Positions 43,821 to 54,476 are shown, counted from the first letter of the stretch. The stretch: 64,000 nt of DNA from Terriglobia bacterium (GCA_021325235.1 JAJPHN010000016.1:1-64000); one strand, 5' to 3'. Notes: generated from the sequence alone by a model not told the origin. Translations and numbers: made by a program.

Positions 43821-44693
43821 ATGAATAATCCTTTCGACACTTCTGAACCTGTCCAGCTTCTGATTGAGCCGCAGATCGAGAGCCGGGCCTACATGGAGTC
43901 GATCCGCGCCTTCCGCGTGCCTGCCGATAGCCTCGCGGTGTGGTTCTTCGGTCAGAACGGATTTATTCTCAAAACGTCCGAGAGCCCGCTGCTCGGCATC
44001 GATCTGTATCTGACCGACTCGTGCGCGCAAGCGTTCTCGCATCTCCCCTTTCGCGTGAATCGCCAGTTGCCGGTCTTCGTCGAGCCCGAGGATCTCGATC
44101 TCGACATCTTCGTCACCACTCATTCGCACGACGATCACGCCGACCTCGAGACCATTCGCCGCTTCTCGCGCCGTGATAAGGCGATCTTCGTCGGTCCGCT
44201 GCAATCCGTTCAGCGCTACAAAGAATGTGGAGTGCCCGAGCGCGCCTGTCGCCTTTTACATGCTGCCGAAAAGCTCGAACTTGGAAAGGGCGTCAGCATC
44301 ACCGGAACCTTCGCTCTTCCGACCGATGCCACGGATCTGAATCACATCGGCGTGCTCGTTCGCTTCGACAACGGAATCACGTTCTACGACACCGGTGATA
44401 CCGCCTGGTGCGATCTGCTTCCGGGACTGCTTCCAAGCGGCCCGGACATCTGCGCGGTCTGCATCAACGGCGGCTATCACAATCTCAACCACATGCAGGC
44501 GGCCCACGTCATCGCCGCAGTCAAGCCCCGCGTCGCCGTGCCGTGCCATTACGACATGATGATCAACAACATCGCCGATCCGCGCATGCTCGAGGTCTCG
44601 CTCCGCGTGCTCGGCGATGCAACGCCGGTCGAAATTCTGCCCTATTACGAGCCGTGGATCTACACGCGCGACTCGGGCAACGGTGCCGCATGA
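43821..44693 (+). CDS. Metallo-beta-lactamase-fold hydrolase (UlaG-like)
   Basis: This encodes 290 residues. The metal site is THSHDDHAD (His101, His103, Asp105, His106), with later ligands in FYDTGDTAWCDL and VAVPCHYDMMINNIADP. The layout resembles L-ascorbate-6-phosphate lactonase UlaG and related lactonases. It has no signal peptide. It overlaps the SDR gene by 4 bases, so the two probably act in one sugar or acid catabolic step. Confidence 0.85.
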   Translation: MNNPFDTSEPVQLLIEPQIESRAYMESIRAFRVPADSLAVWFFGQNGFILKTSESPLLGIDLYLTDSCAQAFSHLPFRVNRQLPVFVEPEDLDLDIFVTTHSHDDHADLETIRRFSRRDKAIFVGPLQSVQRYKECGVPERACRLLHAAEKLELGKGVSITGTFALPTDATDLNHIGVLVRFDNGITFYDTGDTAWCDLLPGLLPSGPDICAVCINGGYHNLNHMQAAHVIAAVKPRVAVPCHYDMMINNIADPRMLEVSLRVLGDATPVEILPYYEPWIYTRDSGNGAA

Positions 44694-45460
44694 ACGTCAC
44701 GCTTGCGGGCAAGGTCGCAGTCGTTACCGGCGCGTCGTCCGGCATCGGATTGGCCATCACGCAATCCTTCCTCGATGCGGAAGCCGCGGGTGTAATCGCG
44801 GTTTTCCGGCGCCGCGACATCCCCGCCGAACTGCACTCCTGCCGCGAACGCTTCGGCGACAAATTACAGATCGTGCACGGCGATGTGGCCGAAGAGAAGA
44901 CCGCCGAAGATTACACCCGCACCGCTATGGACCGGTTTGGCCGCCTCGACGTCGTGGTCAGCAACGCTGCCGTGAGCGTGGTTCGCGCGCTTCACGAACA
45001 CACGCCCGAGGAGTGGGACTACGTCATGAACTCCAACGTGAAGGCTCTCTACTGGACTGCGCGCCATGTCATCCCGGTCATGCAGCGCCAGCGTCGAGGT
45101 CTTATTCTGATCAGCGGCTCCATTTCGGGCGAAGTCGGTATTCCCACCCAGGGCGCCTACGCACCATCGAAAGGCGCTCTGCATCAGATGGCGCGCCAGA
45201 TGGCCGTCGAATATGCAAAGGACGGCATCCGCGTGAACACGATCGCCTGCGGCACCGTCGATACGCCCATCGTTCACAACTCCGCCAAAGCTTCGGGCAA
45301 TCCGGAAGCCTACTGGGACATGCTCCGGCGCAATCATCCCATCGGCCGCATCGCTACCGCGGAAGAAGTAGCTTCCTTCTACACGTACATGGCCAGCGAT
45401 TATGCGACGTTTTTCACCGGCGCCACTCTCATGATGGACGGCGGCTTCACGGCGCAGTAA
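44690..45460 (+). CDS. Short-chain dehydrogenase/reductase
   Basis: This encodes 256 residues, starting at the ATG at 44690 that overlaps the upstream stop (the longer upstream frame is not used). It has the Rossmann motif VVTGASSGIGLA, the NAG-type SNAAVS segment and the catalytic Ser/Tyr/Lys set with ISGSISGEVG and YAPSKGALHQMARQ. The C-terminal FTGATLMMDGGFTAQ is typical. The pairing with the UlaG-like lactonase suggests sugar or sugar-acid oxidation; the substrate is unknown. Confidence 0.9.
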   Translation: MNVTLAGKVAVVTGASSGIGLAITQSFLDAEAAGVIAVFRRRDIPAELHSCRERFGDKLQIVHGDVAEEKTAEDYTRTAMDRFGRLDVVVSNAAVSVVRALHEHTPEEWDYVMNSNVKALYWTARHVIPVMQRQRRGLILISGSISGEVGIPTQGAYAPSKGALHQMARQMAVEYAKDGIRVNTIACGTVDTPIVHNSAKASGNPEAYWDMLRRNHPIGRIATAEEVASFYTYMASDYATFFTGATLMMDGGFTAQ

Positions 45461-45506
45461 ACAGCGGCAGTTCCTTCGGCTTTCGGGCTACACTGTCTGT
45501 CGTCCG

Positions 45507-47618
45507 ATGGCGCATGCGATCAAACGCCGCGATCTGCTCGCGCTACCTCTCGCGCTTTCTGTACCAGGCAGCCCTACGGCCGCCATCCTGATGCGTTTCG
45601 AGGATGGCTCCGTTCTGCACGCTGAAGGACCGGCCGATACCTGGCTGCTCGCGCCCGGCTCGACGATCAAGCCGTTTACCCTGCAGGCGCTCCTCGACGC
45701 GCATCGGCTCAGCGCGAGCGATCATTTTCTCTGCCCGGGCGTGCTGCATGTGGCCGGGCGCAATCTCACCTGCTCGCATCCGCGGGGGCTTCCGCCGCTC
45801 AACGTCACTAACGCCATCGCCTACTCCTGCAACTGCGCGGTCGCGCACTTTGCCCAGCGTTTTTCCACGGCTGAGCTTCAATCCGCGCTGCGAACCGCCG
45901 GCTTCCGCACGGCTCCAGCCAACCTCACTCTGCAGGCTCTCGGAGAAGAAGGTGTGCTCACCACTCCACGCGAACTCGCCCAGGCATATCGACGCCTCGC
46001 TCGATTGGCGCATCCCGCCATTCTCGCCGGCCTCGAAGGCGCTGTCCAATACGGCACGGCGCAATCCGCCGCTCTCCCCGGCTTTACGGTTGCGGGTAAA
46101 ACCGGAACCAGCCGCTACACCGCGCTCTTTGCCGGATTTGCTCCCAGCCGCGTGCCGACATGGGTTGTCACCGTTGCGACTCAGGGCCATTCCGGAGGTG
46201 CCGATGCCGCGCCCATTGCTCGCGAGCTGCTGCGCAAAGCCGCCGGCCCGAGCTATCGCGTGCGCATTCGCGGCACGATCGTGGAAATACCCGTCGAGCG
46301 CTACGTCGCCGCCGTGCTGGCCGGAGAAGCAAGCACCCTGCACCAACCCGAAGCTCTGAAAGCGATGGCCGTGGCCGCTCGCAGCTATGCAGCGCACGAA
46401 CGGGGACGCCACTCTCCCGAAGGCTTCGATTTCTGCAACACCACACACTGCCAGCGCGCCGAACTCAGCGGTATTACGCCTGCCATGGAAACGGCGGTTC
46501 AGACCACTGTCGGACGTCTGCTCCGCTTTCACGGCGAACTTGCCTTTGCACCCTACACCATGAGCTGCGGCGGTGTTGCCGAAGACGGGCGTGCGCTCTG
46601 GCCCGACCTGCGCGCTCCGTATTTACGCAGCCATCCCGATCCCTTTTGCGACAAAATCGAGTGGCAGCATCGGATCGCCTTGAGCGATGTCGAACGCGCG
46701 CTGCACGCCAGCGCCCTCGCCTGCCCAATGAACCTCGCGCGTGTTGCGATTGTCGAAAGAACACCGGCCGGGCGCGCCCGCCGTCTCGCGTTGGAAGGAC
46801 GCGAACGCGTGCTCATCGATGCCGGCTCGTTCCGCTTCGCCATCGGCCGCACGCTCGGCTGGAATCTCATTCGCAGCAACTGGTTCGAACTCGCGAATGA
46901 AGGCGGACAACTCGCCATCCACGGTAAAGGTGAAGGCCACGGCATCGGGCTTTGCCAGAACGGCGCCGAGCACATGGCCGCCGCTGGGCACAGCTATCGC
47001 GAAATCCTTGCCTTCTACTATCCAGGCGCGACCGCGCTTGAGTGGATCCGTCTGGGCGGCGAAGACATCACGCTCTACACGACAGATCCGGCACACGATG
47101 CCGCTCTGCTTCGGACCGCTGAACGCCTCAACCGCACTCTACCCTGGCCGGCTAGGGGAGCCGAAATCTATGCGTATCCGACGCTCGAGGATTTCCGCAG
47201 CTCCACCGCCGAGCCTGGTTGGGTCGCCGCGCACACCGTAGGCCGCCATATCGATCTGCAGCCTGCGCGCCTGCTCGCCGAGCGCGGCATTCTCGACGAC
47301 ACGCTGCATCATGAACTGCTCCATGTGGCAGTGGAAGCGCGTGCTCATCCATCGCTCCCGTTATGGTTTCGCGAAGGTGTTGTCGAGTGGCTATCGGGCT
47401 CGTATCCGCAGGGAACAGCGGCCGCGCCGGCTGATTCCGATCTGCGCCAGCGCACCGATCGCAGCCGTGCCGAACAGGCTCACCAGCAAGCGCGCGCACT
47501 TGTAAGCCAGCTGGTCGATCGTTACGGCGAAACGGCTGTGCTCGGCTGGATATCGCGCGGCTTGCCTGCCGAAGTAAAGAACTCGACCGCCAGCAGCGCC
47601 ACGACAAAGATCAGATAA
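45507..47618 (+). CDS. Fusion protein: penicillin-binding transpeptidase, SpoIID-like and HELLH metallopeptidase parts
   Basis: This encodes 703 residues. The N-terminus (KRRDLLALPLALS) may be an export signal. Residues about 45-240 show all three penicillin-binding motifs: S52-TIK, S107-CN and K198-TG, without the glycosyltransferase of class A enzymes. Residues about 250-515 match SpoIID/LytB lytic transglycosylase, with catalytic-region Glu274 (VLAGEAS), FDFCNTTHCQ and GKGEGHGIGLCQNGAEHMAA. Residues about 550-690 hold HELLH (602-606) and WFREGVVEWLSG. One exported protein could thus cut, cross-link and proteolyse at the wall. The last 97 bases overlap the convergent membrane-protein gene. 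Confidence 0.85.
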   Translation: MAHAIKRRDLLALPLALSVPGSPTAAILMRFEDGSVLHAEGPADTWLLAPGSTIKPFTLQALLDAHRLSASDHFLCPGVLHVAGRNLTCSHPRGLPPLNVTNAIAYSCNCAVAHFAQRFSTAELQSALRTAGFRTAPANLTLQALGEEGVLTTPRELAQAYRRLARLAHPAILAGLEGAVQYGTAQSAALPGFTVAGKTGTSRYTALFAGFAPSRVPTWVVTVATQGHSGGADAAPIARELLRKAAGPSYRVRIRGTIVEIPVERYVAAVLAGEASTLHQPEALKAMAVAARSYAAHERGRHSPEGFDFCNTTHCQRAELSGITPAMETAVQTTVGRLLRFHGELAFAPYTMSCGGVAEDGRALWPDLRAPYLRSHPDPFCDKIEWQHRIALSDVERALHASALACPMNLARVAIVERTPAGRARRLALEGRERVLIDAGSFRFAIGRTLGWNLIRSNWFELANEGGQLAIHGKGEGHGIGLCQNGAEHMAAAGHSYREILAFYYPGATALEWIRLGGEDITLYTTDPAHDAALLRTAERLNRTLPWPARGAEIYAYPTLEDFRSSTAEPGWVAAHTVGRHIDLQPARLLAERGILDDTLHHELLHVAVEARAHPSLPLWFREGVVEWLSGSYPQGTAAAPADSDLRQRTDRSRAEQAHQQARALVSQLVDRYGETAVLGWISRGLPAEVKNSTASSATTKIR

Positions 47619-48265
47619 CCGAGCGCGACACGCAGCGCAAAGCTCCAGAACTGCCCGCCGAAGCTTTCAATCTTCGGTATCCAGAAAAACAGCTTGAATG
47701 GCGCCGAGATTCCGACAAACAGCAGCACTCCGACTTCAATCCAATAGAGCGCGCGCCGGCTCTGCCGCAGGTTTGTCGCCTTCCAGCCGCGCCATCCCTC
47801 CACCGCAATGGCTCGCGCCAGCGGCAAAAGCAGCACCGGCACAACGACATACTGGACGATGTCGAGCACGATTTGAAAGAATCGCTCGACACCGCGCGGT
47901 GAGACCGGCTTTTTGAGGTGCAGCGTCAGCCACGAGCCAATAACATAGGCCGGCCGCGCCAGTTGATTGCCAGTCCACAGCAGCGCGCCATAGAGCACTA
48001 GGGTAAGCAGACTCAACAGTATTAAAGGCGCCAGATGCCGCGCGCTTTGCCGGGCCGCCTCGGCCAGCGGAATGCCGGAAAAATGCGCCAGCCCCATTCC
48101 GTGCAGCCATACCGCGCCCGCAACAAACACCAGCGCCACCACCACGCTCCAGATCAGCCGCGCATTGGTCGATTCATTCACGCCCAGCCAGTAATACGCC
48201 AGCCACAACAGCAGAGCATTCCCGATGAGATGACAAACGAACAATGCTCCTCGCGACCGCATCAC
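47522..48265 (-). CDS. Polytopic membrane protein of unknown function
   Basis: This encodes 247 residues with about six membrane helices (near 8-28, 37-57, 80-100, 135-155, 175-195 and 210-232). It overlaps the alpha-2-macroglobulin stop by 4 bases, so it is the last gene of that operon. Its own 3' end overlaps the convergent fusion gene by 97 bases. I recognise no family; a role in anchoring or supporting the macroglobulin is guesswork. Confidence 0.7.
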   Translation of the reverse strand: MMRSRGALFVCHLIGNALLLWLAYYWLGVNESTNARLIWSVVVALVFVAGAVWLHGMGLAHFSGIPLAEAARQSARHLAPLILLSLLTLVLYGALLWTGNQLARPAYVIGSWLTLHLKKPVSPRGVERFFQIVLDIVQYVVVPVLLLPLARAIAVEGWRGWKATNLRQSRRALYWIEVGVLLFVGISAPFKLFFWIPKIESFGGQFWSFALRVALGYLIFVVALLAVEFFTSAGKPRDIQPSTAVSP

Positions 48266-51200
48266 TTCACCTCCAGCGTGGCCGCGCCCGTTGTGGCCTG
48301 ATATTCGGGCTGATACATCGGCTCCACGCGCGCCGGATTGATGTGGAACAACCCCGGATTCACCACTTTCAGCACATAGAAGTACTGCTTCTGCTCGCGC
48401 CCGTTAAACCAGTCGTCGAAAATCGCGATACGGTTGTCGTGATTCTCGCGCTCGGTGAAGAAATACTGCCACCACGGCGGCGATTGTGTCAAATGATACA
48501 AATTGTCGTCCTTCACGAATTCGGTCCCCGCCGGAATCGGATCTTCGGTGAGCAGGTAACGCCATTCCGAACCAGTCACGGTCAGCCGTACGGCCAGCAC
48601 ATCGCCCTGCGCCACCGGTCCGTTCAGCGGCTGCAGATCATAAACAATCTCTCCGCCCGTTTTCTGCGGAACGAGCCGATAGTAGTCGCGCAAAATATTG
48701 AGCGAAATGTTCCCCTGGTTCTGCGCCTTCGCTTCGTTCGAGTAATAGTCGCCCGAAACCGAGTAATACAGCCGACCGGCGCCGCTGGCCTCAATTTCGA
48801 TCTGATTGCCCTCGGGCCGCAGCTTCGATTCGTCGATCACGATCGAATCCACGGAAGCCAACGAATCCGCGCCAAACTCCGCGGCCCCCGCATCCAGGCC
48901 ATTGATCCGCACGCGCGCCTTCAGATTCGGTGTCAGCTCTTTCGTCGTTTTCACATAGTCGATCAGGCCGTAAATCACCATCGCCGTCTGCTTGGTAGAC
49001 GACCACCAGAAGCCCTCATTGCGGTGATCCACCAGCCACAGCGCCGCCTTCGGCAGCAGCGGGCTGTTCGGCTGCTCATGGCTGATCAGCTTCGTCGCAT
49101 ACGCAGTCGTCTCGGGTGTGATGTCCGCCGAAAAATCGAGCATCTCGTCGCGGGTTGCGGACCAGGATGCCTCGCGCTCGTCCTGCCGCACGTTCTTCGC
49201 CAGATCCGCTGCAATCGCACCGGCACGTGGATCCTTCACGCTTTCAAACGCCAGCCCGAGAATCGCCAGCCCATACGGTGACATCTGCCCGCGCTCGGTA
49301 TACAACTGTTCCAGCGCACTCTTGTCCGGACGCCCCGAAACCGCCAGCGCATACGCCATATAGGCGTGCAGATCGGGCGGAATCTTGCTGTTGTGCGCAA
49401 AGTAGTCCTCGATCCAGGTATCGCCTTTATCGATGGCGTCGTTCTCGACCGCCACTCCGGCACTGCGCGCCTCGCTCAGCCCATCCACCACGTACGCCGT
49501 CATAAACGGATGGCTCGCATCGCTCGTCCACCAGCCCCAACCGCCGTCTTCATGATGGAATCCGTAGAGCCGTTCCAGGCCCGCCTGCGTCTTCTTCGCC
49601 AGCGCGTCCGCATCGAGCGGCTGCTTCAGATTCAGCTCGCGCATGGCCTTGGTCACAATCACGTCCGGCAGAAAACTCGACATCGTCTGCTCGACGCACC
49701 CATACGGATAGGCCGTCAGATATTCAAGCGCGCTGAAGATCGAGCCTGCCACCGACGGCGCCAGCTTGATCGAGATCGAGCGCGATCCGGTCACCGCGCT
49801 CCCCGGATACGTTATTGTCAGGCTCTGCTGCCCCGCATTCGCAATACTGCCGCTGTGCGGTTGGCGAATGAGCACGCCCGGCGGATTGATCGGCAGCTCC
49901 AGCTCGAGCGCATCCGATTCCTCATCGGTCAGCGCGGCCGCGGTAATCTTCGCCTTGTGCAGATTCTGCGCCTTCACGCGCCAATCCACTTTCGTCTCGC
50001 CACGCAGCGGTACCGTCACGTCCTGCGAGGCCGCGCCGCCGATCAGGTCGAGCCCCTGCAGCTTCACATTCACCTTCGCCTGCTTGCCCGTCTGCAGATA
50101 GTTGTGCACGATCGCCGAAATCACTACTTCGTCGCCCTGCACGAAGAAGCGCGGCACCGCCAGCCGTAGGATCAGGTTTTTGCGCACGATCGTCTTGAGC
50201 GTCGCCGAGCCGTAGCGATCGTCCACAGATGCGCCCCGCGCCGTCGCTCGCCAGGTCGTCAGCGAATCCGGAAAATTGAACTGGGCCTGCGCGTGGCCTT
50301 TGGCATCGGTCGTTATATCCGCCGCCCAGAACGTCGTATCCGGAAAATATTTTCGAATCTTGGGCTGCACCAGCTGTTCCGGCTTGAGCTGCGCCAGTTT
50401 GCGCGCCGCCGGTATTGCCGCCAGCTGCATGCGCCGCGTACCTGCTTCACCCGAGAAGTAATAGGTGAGCGAATTCTCGGTCGTAACGCTGTTCCCCGTC
50501 ACTCCGTAGAAAACATCCACCAGGTCCGGCGTGCGGTCCGGCATAATCGCATAGATCGCTTCATCCACCACGCCCAGGCTCAGATCCGTTTCGGCCGCGG
50601 GCTTGCCGTTCGCATCCGATACATCGATGTTGTAGGTCGCGCGCGCGCCCGGCTGGTATTGCGGCTTATCGGTCGCCAGCTTGATCGTCAGCTTATGATC
50701 CTCGGGCGGAACCTTGATGCGCTTCTCTTTCTGATACATCACGCCGCTTCGCAAAAACTGCGCCGAGACAAAGAAATTCGGCTCGTCGTCCCTGGTCACC
50801 TTGTACGTGAAAATCGCCGTACCGCCCTTCGAGCGCAGAATCGAGTGCGACCGGATATCGCGCCCCTCCACCGTCACCAGCACCGGCGTGTTGTCCTGGC
50901 CGGTTGCAATCATGATCTGCGCCGTATCGCCCGGCTTATACGTCTTCTTGTCCGCCACCACCTGAATGGCGCGGCTCGGGTCCGCGTCGCCGTAAATGCT
51001 CGACCAGCCCGATACCCAGACATACTGTTCGCTTTCCACCGTGCGATCGCCCGAGGGCGCCGTCGACACCACTCGATAATCACCGCCTTCACGCGGCAGT
51101 TTCAGCGATACGTTTCCGTTTCCCTCCGCGTCCGTTCGCACATCCGCCGAAGCGAGCACCGATCCCTCCGAGCGCGCCGTCCAGTCCCACGAGCGCAGCT

Positions 51201-52899
51201 CCACATGCACCGGCGCTGAAACCGGCTTCTGATCGTAGTCGCGCGTCCGCACCGTGAAACTTGCCGTTTGTGATGGCTGATAGAACCAGCGGTCCGGCTC
51301 GAGCCTGATCAGGAATGAGCCGTAGGTCGCCACCACCCAGCCCGTTCCGGAAATCTCGCGCCCGGCCTTATCCGTCACTCCGGCTTCGATACGGTAGAGC
51401 GTGTCAAATTTCTTCTCCTCCACATCGGTTGGCAGATCGAAGCTGAATCTTCCGTCCGCATCCAGCGTGCCTTCGCCTTCGTTGGTCTGGTTGTTGTAGC
51501 CGTAATCGTTCGGCTCGTCAGTATTGGCCTCTTCTTCGTCATCGCGGTCGTACCAGAAGGAAGCCCAATAGCGACTGTTGAAAATCGAATACTTCACCTT
51601 CGCGCCTGCCACCGGCTCCCCGAAGTAGTAGCGCGAATCGATCGTCACCTTCGTCGATTCTCCCTGCAACACCCGCGGCGCATCCGCCTTCACGTGCACT
51701 TCGTACTCGGGCTTCTTGTACTCCTGCACTTCGAAGTTGCCGGTCACTGTGCTTTCGCCCGTTCGCGCCTCGATGTAGTAGTAGCCGAGCTTCGCGTCTT
51801 TGGCCAACGCGAGCTCGTCGTGAATCACACCCTGCGCGCTGCTTGAAAGCTGCTTCTGATACACCGTTTTTCCGTCGTTATCGGTGATCTGCACGGAAAA
51901 TGATTCGTGCTTCGGTACGCCGTAGCCGGCACTCTGGGCGTATCGCAGAATGCCTCGAAAATGCATCGTGTTGCCCGGCCGGTAGACCGGACGATCCGTA
52001 TACACCACGCCGGTCAGATTGCGCTCGCGGCGGAAAAAGCTCCACGTTTCTATATCGTCGAACGCCACATCGCCTTCGCTCGACGCCACGCTGCGAATAT
52101 CGCTGGCCGGGGTTGCGTGGAGCGGAAATTCGGCCGTGCCGTCCGCGCCGGTGTGCAGCGTCGTGCCCGTTGCGTTGCGCTTTTCCATCACGGTTACGGC
52201 CGCATTCTCCACCGGCTCACCCGTCTTGCGATTCGAAACGTAGTAGAGGATGTGATCGCGCCCGGTCTTGGTCACCAGCACCAGGTTGGAAACATTCAGA
52301 ATGGTGTACGCGCGCAGCTTCCCGTTCACGCCCTCTACCAGATACAGACCATTCTTCTTTACCGGTACCTCGACCTTCTGGGTGTCCCAGCGGCTGCCCG
52401 TATCCGATACCGGCTGCACAAACGAAAGCACCAGCTGTTCGGAATTCAGCACCGGCGCGTCCGCAAAATACTCGACTCGCTTCTGCGCCTTCCCAGCCGT
52501 CTCGGTGGCGCGATTCGGGAACAGATGCGCCCGCGGCGATTCCGTGAACTGGTGCCGCACATCGTAGCGAATGTCGCGCCGCAGATCGTGCTTCCAGCTC
52601 CGCAGCCGCTCCAGCAGACTCGGCTTCCCGCGCGGCTTGCGATGCGCCCCGCCAAACTGATGCGCGTCCTCCAGCTGCCGCACAAATTGCACCGGATCGT
52701 TGATGCGGTACACGCGAATGCGCAGCGCTGAAATACCGTAGGCGCTCACCTGCACCGATGGCACGCCCCCTGGACCAAACGTCTCGTTGCTCGCCAGCGT
52801 GAAAAACGGCCGGTCCTCGTCCTGAGGACTCCCCGGAATCGCGATTGCCAGCGCAATCGAAATACGCAACAGCGCGGCGGCGAGCCGCTTCGTCTTCAT
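48262..52899 (-). CDS. Bacterial alpha-2-macroglobulin with thioester motif
   Basis: This encodes 1545 residues with an N-terminal signal ([12 protein letters not shown]) but no lipobox, unlike E. coli YfhM. The long run of macroglobulin-like beta-sandwich domains includes [20 protein letters not shown] and [18 protein letters not shown]. The thioester motif is GCVEQ (Cys1068 to Gln1071) within [17 protein letters not shown], followed by an alpha/alpha toroid ([20 protein letters not shown]) and a receptor-like C-terminal domain. Such periplasmic proteins trap proteases that enter through damaged outer membrane. It overlaps genes on both sides by 4 bases. Confidence 0.93.
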   Translation of the reverse strand: MKTKRLAAALLRISIALAIAIPGSPQDEDRPFFTLASNETFGPGGVPSVQVSAYGISALRIRVYRINDPVQFVRQLEDAHQFGGAHRKPRGKPSLLERLRSWKHDLRRDIRYDVRHQFTESPRAHLFPNRATETAGKAQKRVEYFADAPVLNSEQLVLSFVQPVSDTGSRWDTQKVEVPVKKNGLYLVEGVNGKLRAYTILNVSNLVLVTKTGRDHILYYVSNRKTGEPVENAAVTVMEKRNATGTTLHTGADGTAEFPLHATPASDIRSVASSEGDVAFDDIETWSFFRRERNLTGVVYTDRPVYRPGNTMHFRGILRYAQSAGYGVPKHESFSVQITDNDGKTVYQKQLSSSAQGVIHDELALAKDAKLGYYYIEARTGESTVTGNFEVQEYKKPEYEVHVKADAPRVLQGESTKVTIDSRYYFGEPVAGAKVKYSIFNSRYWASFWYDRDDEEEANTDEPNDYGYNNQTNEGEGTLDADGRFSFDLPTDVEEKKFDTLYRIEAGVTDKAGREISGTGWVVATYGSFLIRLEPDRWFYQPSQTASFTVRTRDYDQKPVSAPVHVELRSWDWTARSEGSVLASADVRTDAEGNGNVSLKLPREGGDYRVVSTAPSGDRTVESEQYVWVSGWSSIYGDADPSRAIQVVADKKTYKPGDTAQIMIATGQDNTPVLVTVEGRDIRSHSILRSKGGTAIFTYKVTRDDEPNFFVSAQFLRSGVMYQKEKRIKVPPEDHKLTIKLATDKPQYQPGARATYNIDVSDANGKPAAETDLSLGVVDEAIYAIMPDRTPDLVDVFYGVTGNSVTTENSLTYYFSGEAGTRRMQLAAIPAARKLAQLKPEQLVQPKIRKYFPDTTFWAADITTDAKGHAQAQFNFPDSLTTWRATARGASVDDRYGSATLKTIVRKNLILRLAVPRFFVQGDEVVISAIVHNYLQTGKQAKVNVKLQGLDLIGGAASQDVTVPLRGETKVDWRVKAQNLHKAKITAAALTDEESDALELELPINPPGVLIRQPHSGSIANAGQQSLTITYPGSAVTGSRSISIKLAPSVAGSIFSALEYLTAYPYGCVEQTMSSFLPDVIVTKAMRELNLKQPLDADALAKKTQAGLERLYGFHHEDGGWGWWTSDASHPFMTAYVVDGLSEARSAGVAVENDAIDKGDTWIEDYFAHNSKIPPDLHAYMAYALAVSGRPDKSALEQLYTERGQMSPYGLAILGLAFESVKDPRAGAIAADLAKNVRQDEREASWSATRDEMLDFSADITPETTAYATKLISHEQPNSPLLPKAALWLVDHRNEGFWWSSTKQTAMVIYGLIDYVKTTKELTPNLKARVRINGLDAGAAEFGADSLASVDSIVIDESKLRPEGNQIEIEASGAGRLYYSVSGDYYSNEAKAQNQGNISLNILRDYYRLVPQKTGGEIVYDLQPLNGPVAQGDVLAVRLTVTGSEWRYLLTEDPIPAGTEFVKDDNLYHLTQSPPWWQYFFTERENHDNRIAIFDDWFNGREQKQYFYVLKVVNPGLFHINPARVEPMYQPEYQATTGAATLEVK

Positions 52900-53606
52900 G
52901 GAGTGTCTTTAAGAATGTTCCAGCGAAATACCCCTAAGAACAAAGGGTTTTGTGCTCTAGGTTGCCACTGTGCATCGGGAAAATGCAACAGTTCTTCGTA
53001 ACTCAGGCGTTTAATTTCGCCCTGATCGGTACCCTCCGGCCCGGTGTCATAAACCACATACATAGCCGAATTGAATTTGATTTGGCTATGACCGAGAACG
53101 ATCATCGTATGAAACGGCATGCGTCCGCTGCCGTGCCGGTAGAACAGCAAATCACCCGGCTCCGCACGCCGCAACTCCCGCGTAACAAAAAACGTGTTGT
53201 AGCGATACAAGGTTTCCGCATTTGCGAACTCGCCAAACGCGTGCGGGCCTGTCTGGAACAGCTTGGCTCCGGTCGGTGTGTGCGGATAGTTATACTGCGC
53301 GATTGAAGGAATGGCCGCAATCAGCGGCAGCCGCGACTCGGCTGCCCATACCGAATCGTGCTGGCGCAGGGCTTCCCGATAGGCGTAGCGCACCAGCGAC
53401 GAACAGTCGGTAATTTCGGCCGGCCGTTGCGCCACCGGAGTGTAGTACTGCGCTTCGGCCAGAAACGTGAACCAGCGGCGGAATGCATCGCGATCCGCTG
53501 CCCGCTTGAGGATCAGCGAAGGCTCAACCGCTGCCGCTCCCAGCCCCACCGCAGCCAGCGCCACAACAGCGAACACAATCGCGCGGCGGCGCGCCACCAG
53601 CCTCAT
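52896..53606 (-). CDS. DUF1175 protein, NlpC/P60-like (YfaT-type)
   Basis: This encodes 236 residues. After a signal or anchor segment ([19 protein letters not shown]), residues about 40-220 match DUF1175. The pattern [16 protein letters not shown] (Cys68), [10 protein letters not shown] and PFHTMIVLG (His166) fits a papain-like NlpC/P60 fold, which often hydrolyses peptidoglycan peptides. In E. coli the DUF1175 protein YfaT is encoded beside the macroglobulin YfaS, as here. The stop overlaps the macroglobulin start by 4 bases. Confidence 0.85.
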   Translation of the reverse strand: MRLVARRRAIVFAVVALAAVGLGAAAVEPSLILKRAADRDAFRRWFTFLAEAQYYTPVAQRPAEITDCSSLVRYAYREALRQHDSVWAAESRLPLIAAIPSIAQYNYPHTPTGAKLFQTGPHAFGEFANAETLYRYNTFFVTRELRRAEPGDLLFYRHGSGRMPFHTMIVLGHSQIKFNSAMYVVYDTGPEGTDQGEIKRLSYEELLHFPDAQWQPRAQNPLFLGVFRWNILKDTP

Positions 53607-53657
53607 TCTTCTCTAAGCTGCCACATCCCGCGGCCGATCTGTTACAGTGCATCGTTT

Positions 53658-54446
53658 ATGAGCAAGGCTCGATGCGCGTCTCTTCTTTCGCTCAGCACCT
53701 TCATTGCCACCATTTCCTATCACGCGCTCGCACAGAATACCGAAACCGCAAAACCGGAGGTCCCCGACTGGGCGCTGCCCGGCTCCGCGACTCATACGCA
53801 GGTGCCGCCTCCCCCGGGCTTTCATCGTCCCGACCGCACCGTCACCACGCGCATCGGTATCTTCGAAGGGCAATCCGACGTCGGTTCCGCTCTCATCCCC
53901 GGCAGCAGCAGCTACGACGCCACGACGGCCGAATACACCATCAACTCCGCCGGCTACAACGTCTGGTACAACCGCGACGAATTCCGCTTTGTCTGGAAAA
54001 AGATGAGCGGCGACGTCTCCCTCGCGGCCAGCACAACATTTCCGAATCCGCAAGGCTACAACGATCGCAAAGCCATGCTCGTGATTCGCCAGAGTCTGTC
54101 CGACGATTCGAAGGAAGCCGTCGCCGCCCTCCACGGCACCGGCATGATCCACCTCGCCGAGCGCCCCGAGACGAATCTCATGATGATCGACCAGCAGTTT
54201 CGTTTCGGCGGCACTTTGGCAAAGGTGATGGCCAAACGCATCGGCATCGAAAAGCGCGGCGATGCGGTGTCTCTGTTCGTCAGCCTCGAAGGCGAACCGC
54301 TGCATCAATTCGGTCCCCCCGCCAAACTGCACTTTGACGATCCGTTTTACGTTGGCATCGGCTTCTGTTCGCATCTGCCCGACAAGTCGGACACCGCGGT
54401 CTTCTCCCACGTGGTTCTCGAAAACTCCGCGGGAAAACTGGAGTAG
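53658..54446 (+). CDS. Secreted concanavalin-like (DUF1349-type) domain protein
   Basis: This encodes 262 residues. The ATG at 53658 begins a signal peptide (SLLSLSTFIATISYHALAQ); the frame stays open further upstream but overlaps the divergent DUF1175 gene. The main domain has YDATTAEYTINSAGYNVWYN, FRFVWKKMSGDVSLAASTTF and KAMLVIRQSL, a jelly-roll pattern found on its own or at the N-terminus of acidobacterial TolB-like proteins. It may bind carbohydrate. It lies 51 bases from the DUF1175 start, divergent. Confidence 0.7.
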   Translation: MSKARCASLLSLSTFIATISYHALAQNTETAKPEVPDWALPGSATHTQVPPPPGFHRPDRTVTTRIGIFEGQSDVGSALIPGSSSYDATTAEYTINSAGYNVWYNRDEFRFVWKKMSGDVSLAASTTFPNPQGYNDRKAMLVIRQSLSDDSKEAVAALHGTGMIHLAERPETNLMMIDQQFRFGGTLAKVMAKRIGIEKRGDAVSLFVSLEGEPLHQFGPPAKLHFDDPFYVGIGFCSHLPDKSDTAVFSHVVLENSAGKLE

Positions 54447-54476
54447 ACGTTTGCGCTGCTACGATGCCCTTGGAAC

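Noticed and set aside
48244-49281. 345-residue open frame antisense to the macroglobulin
   Set aside because: His/Arg/Gln-rich with no motifs, fully inside the macroglobulin gene.
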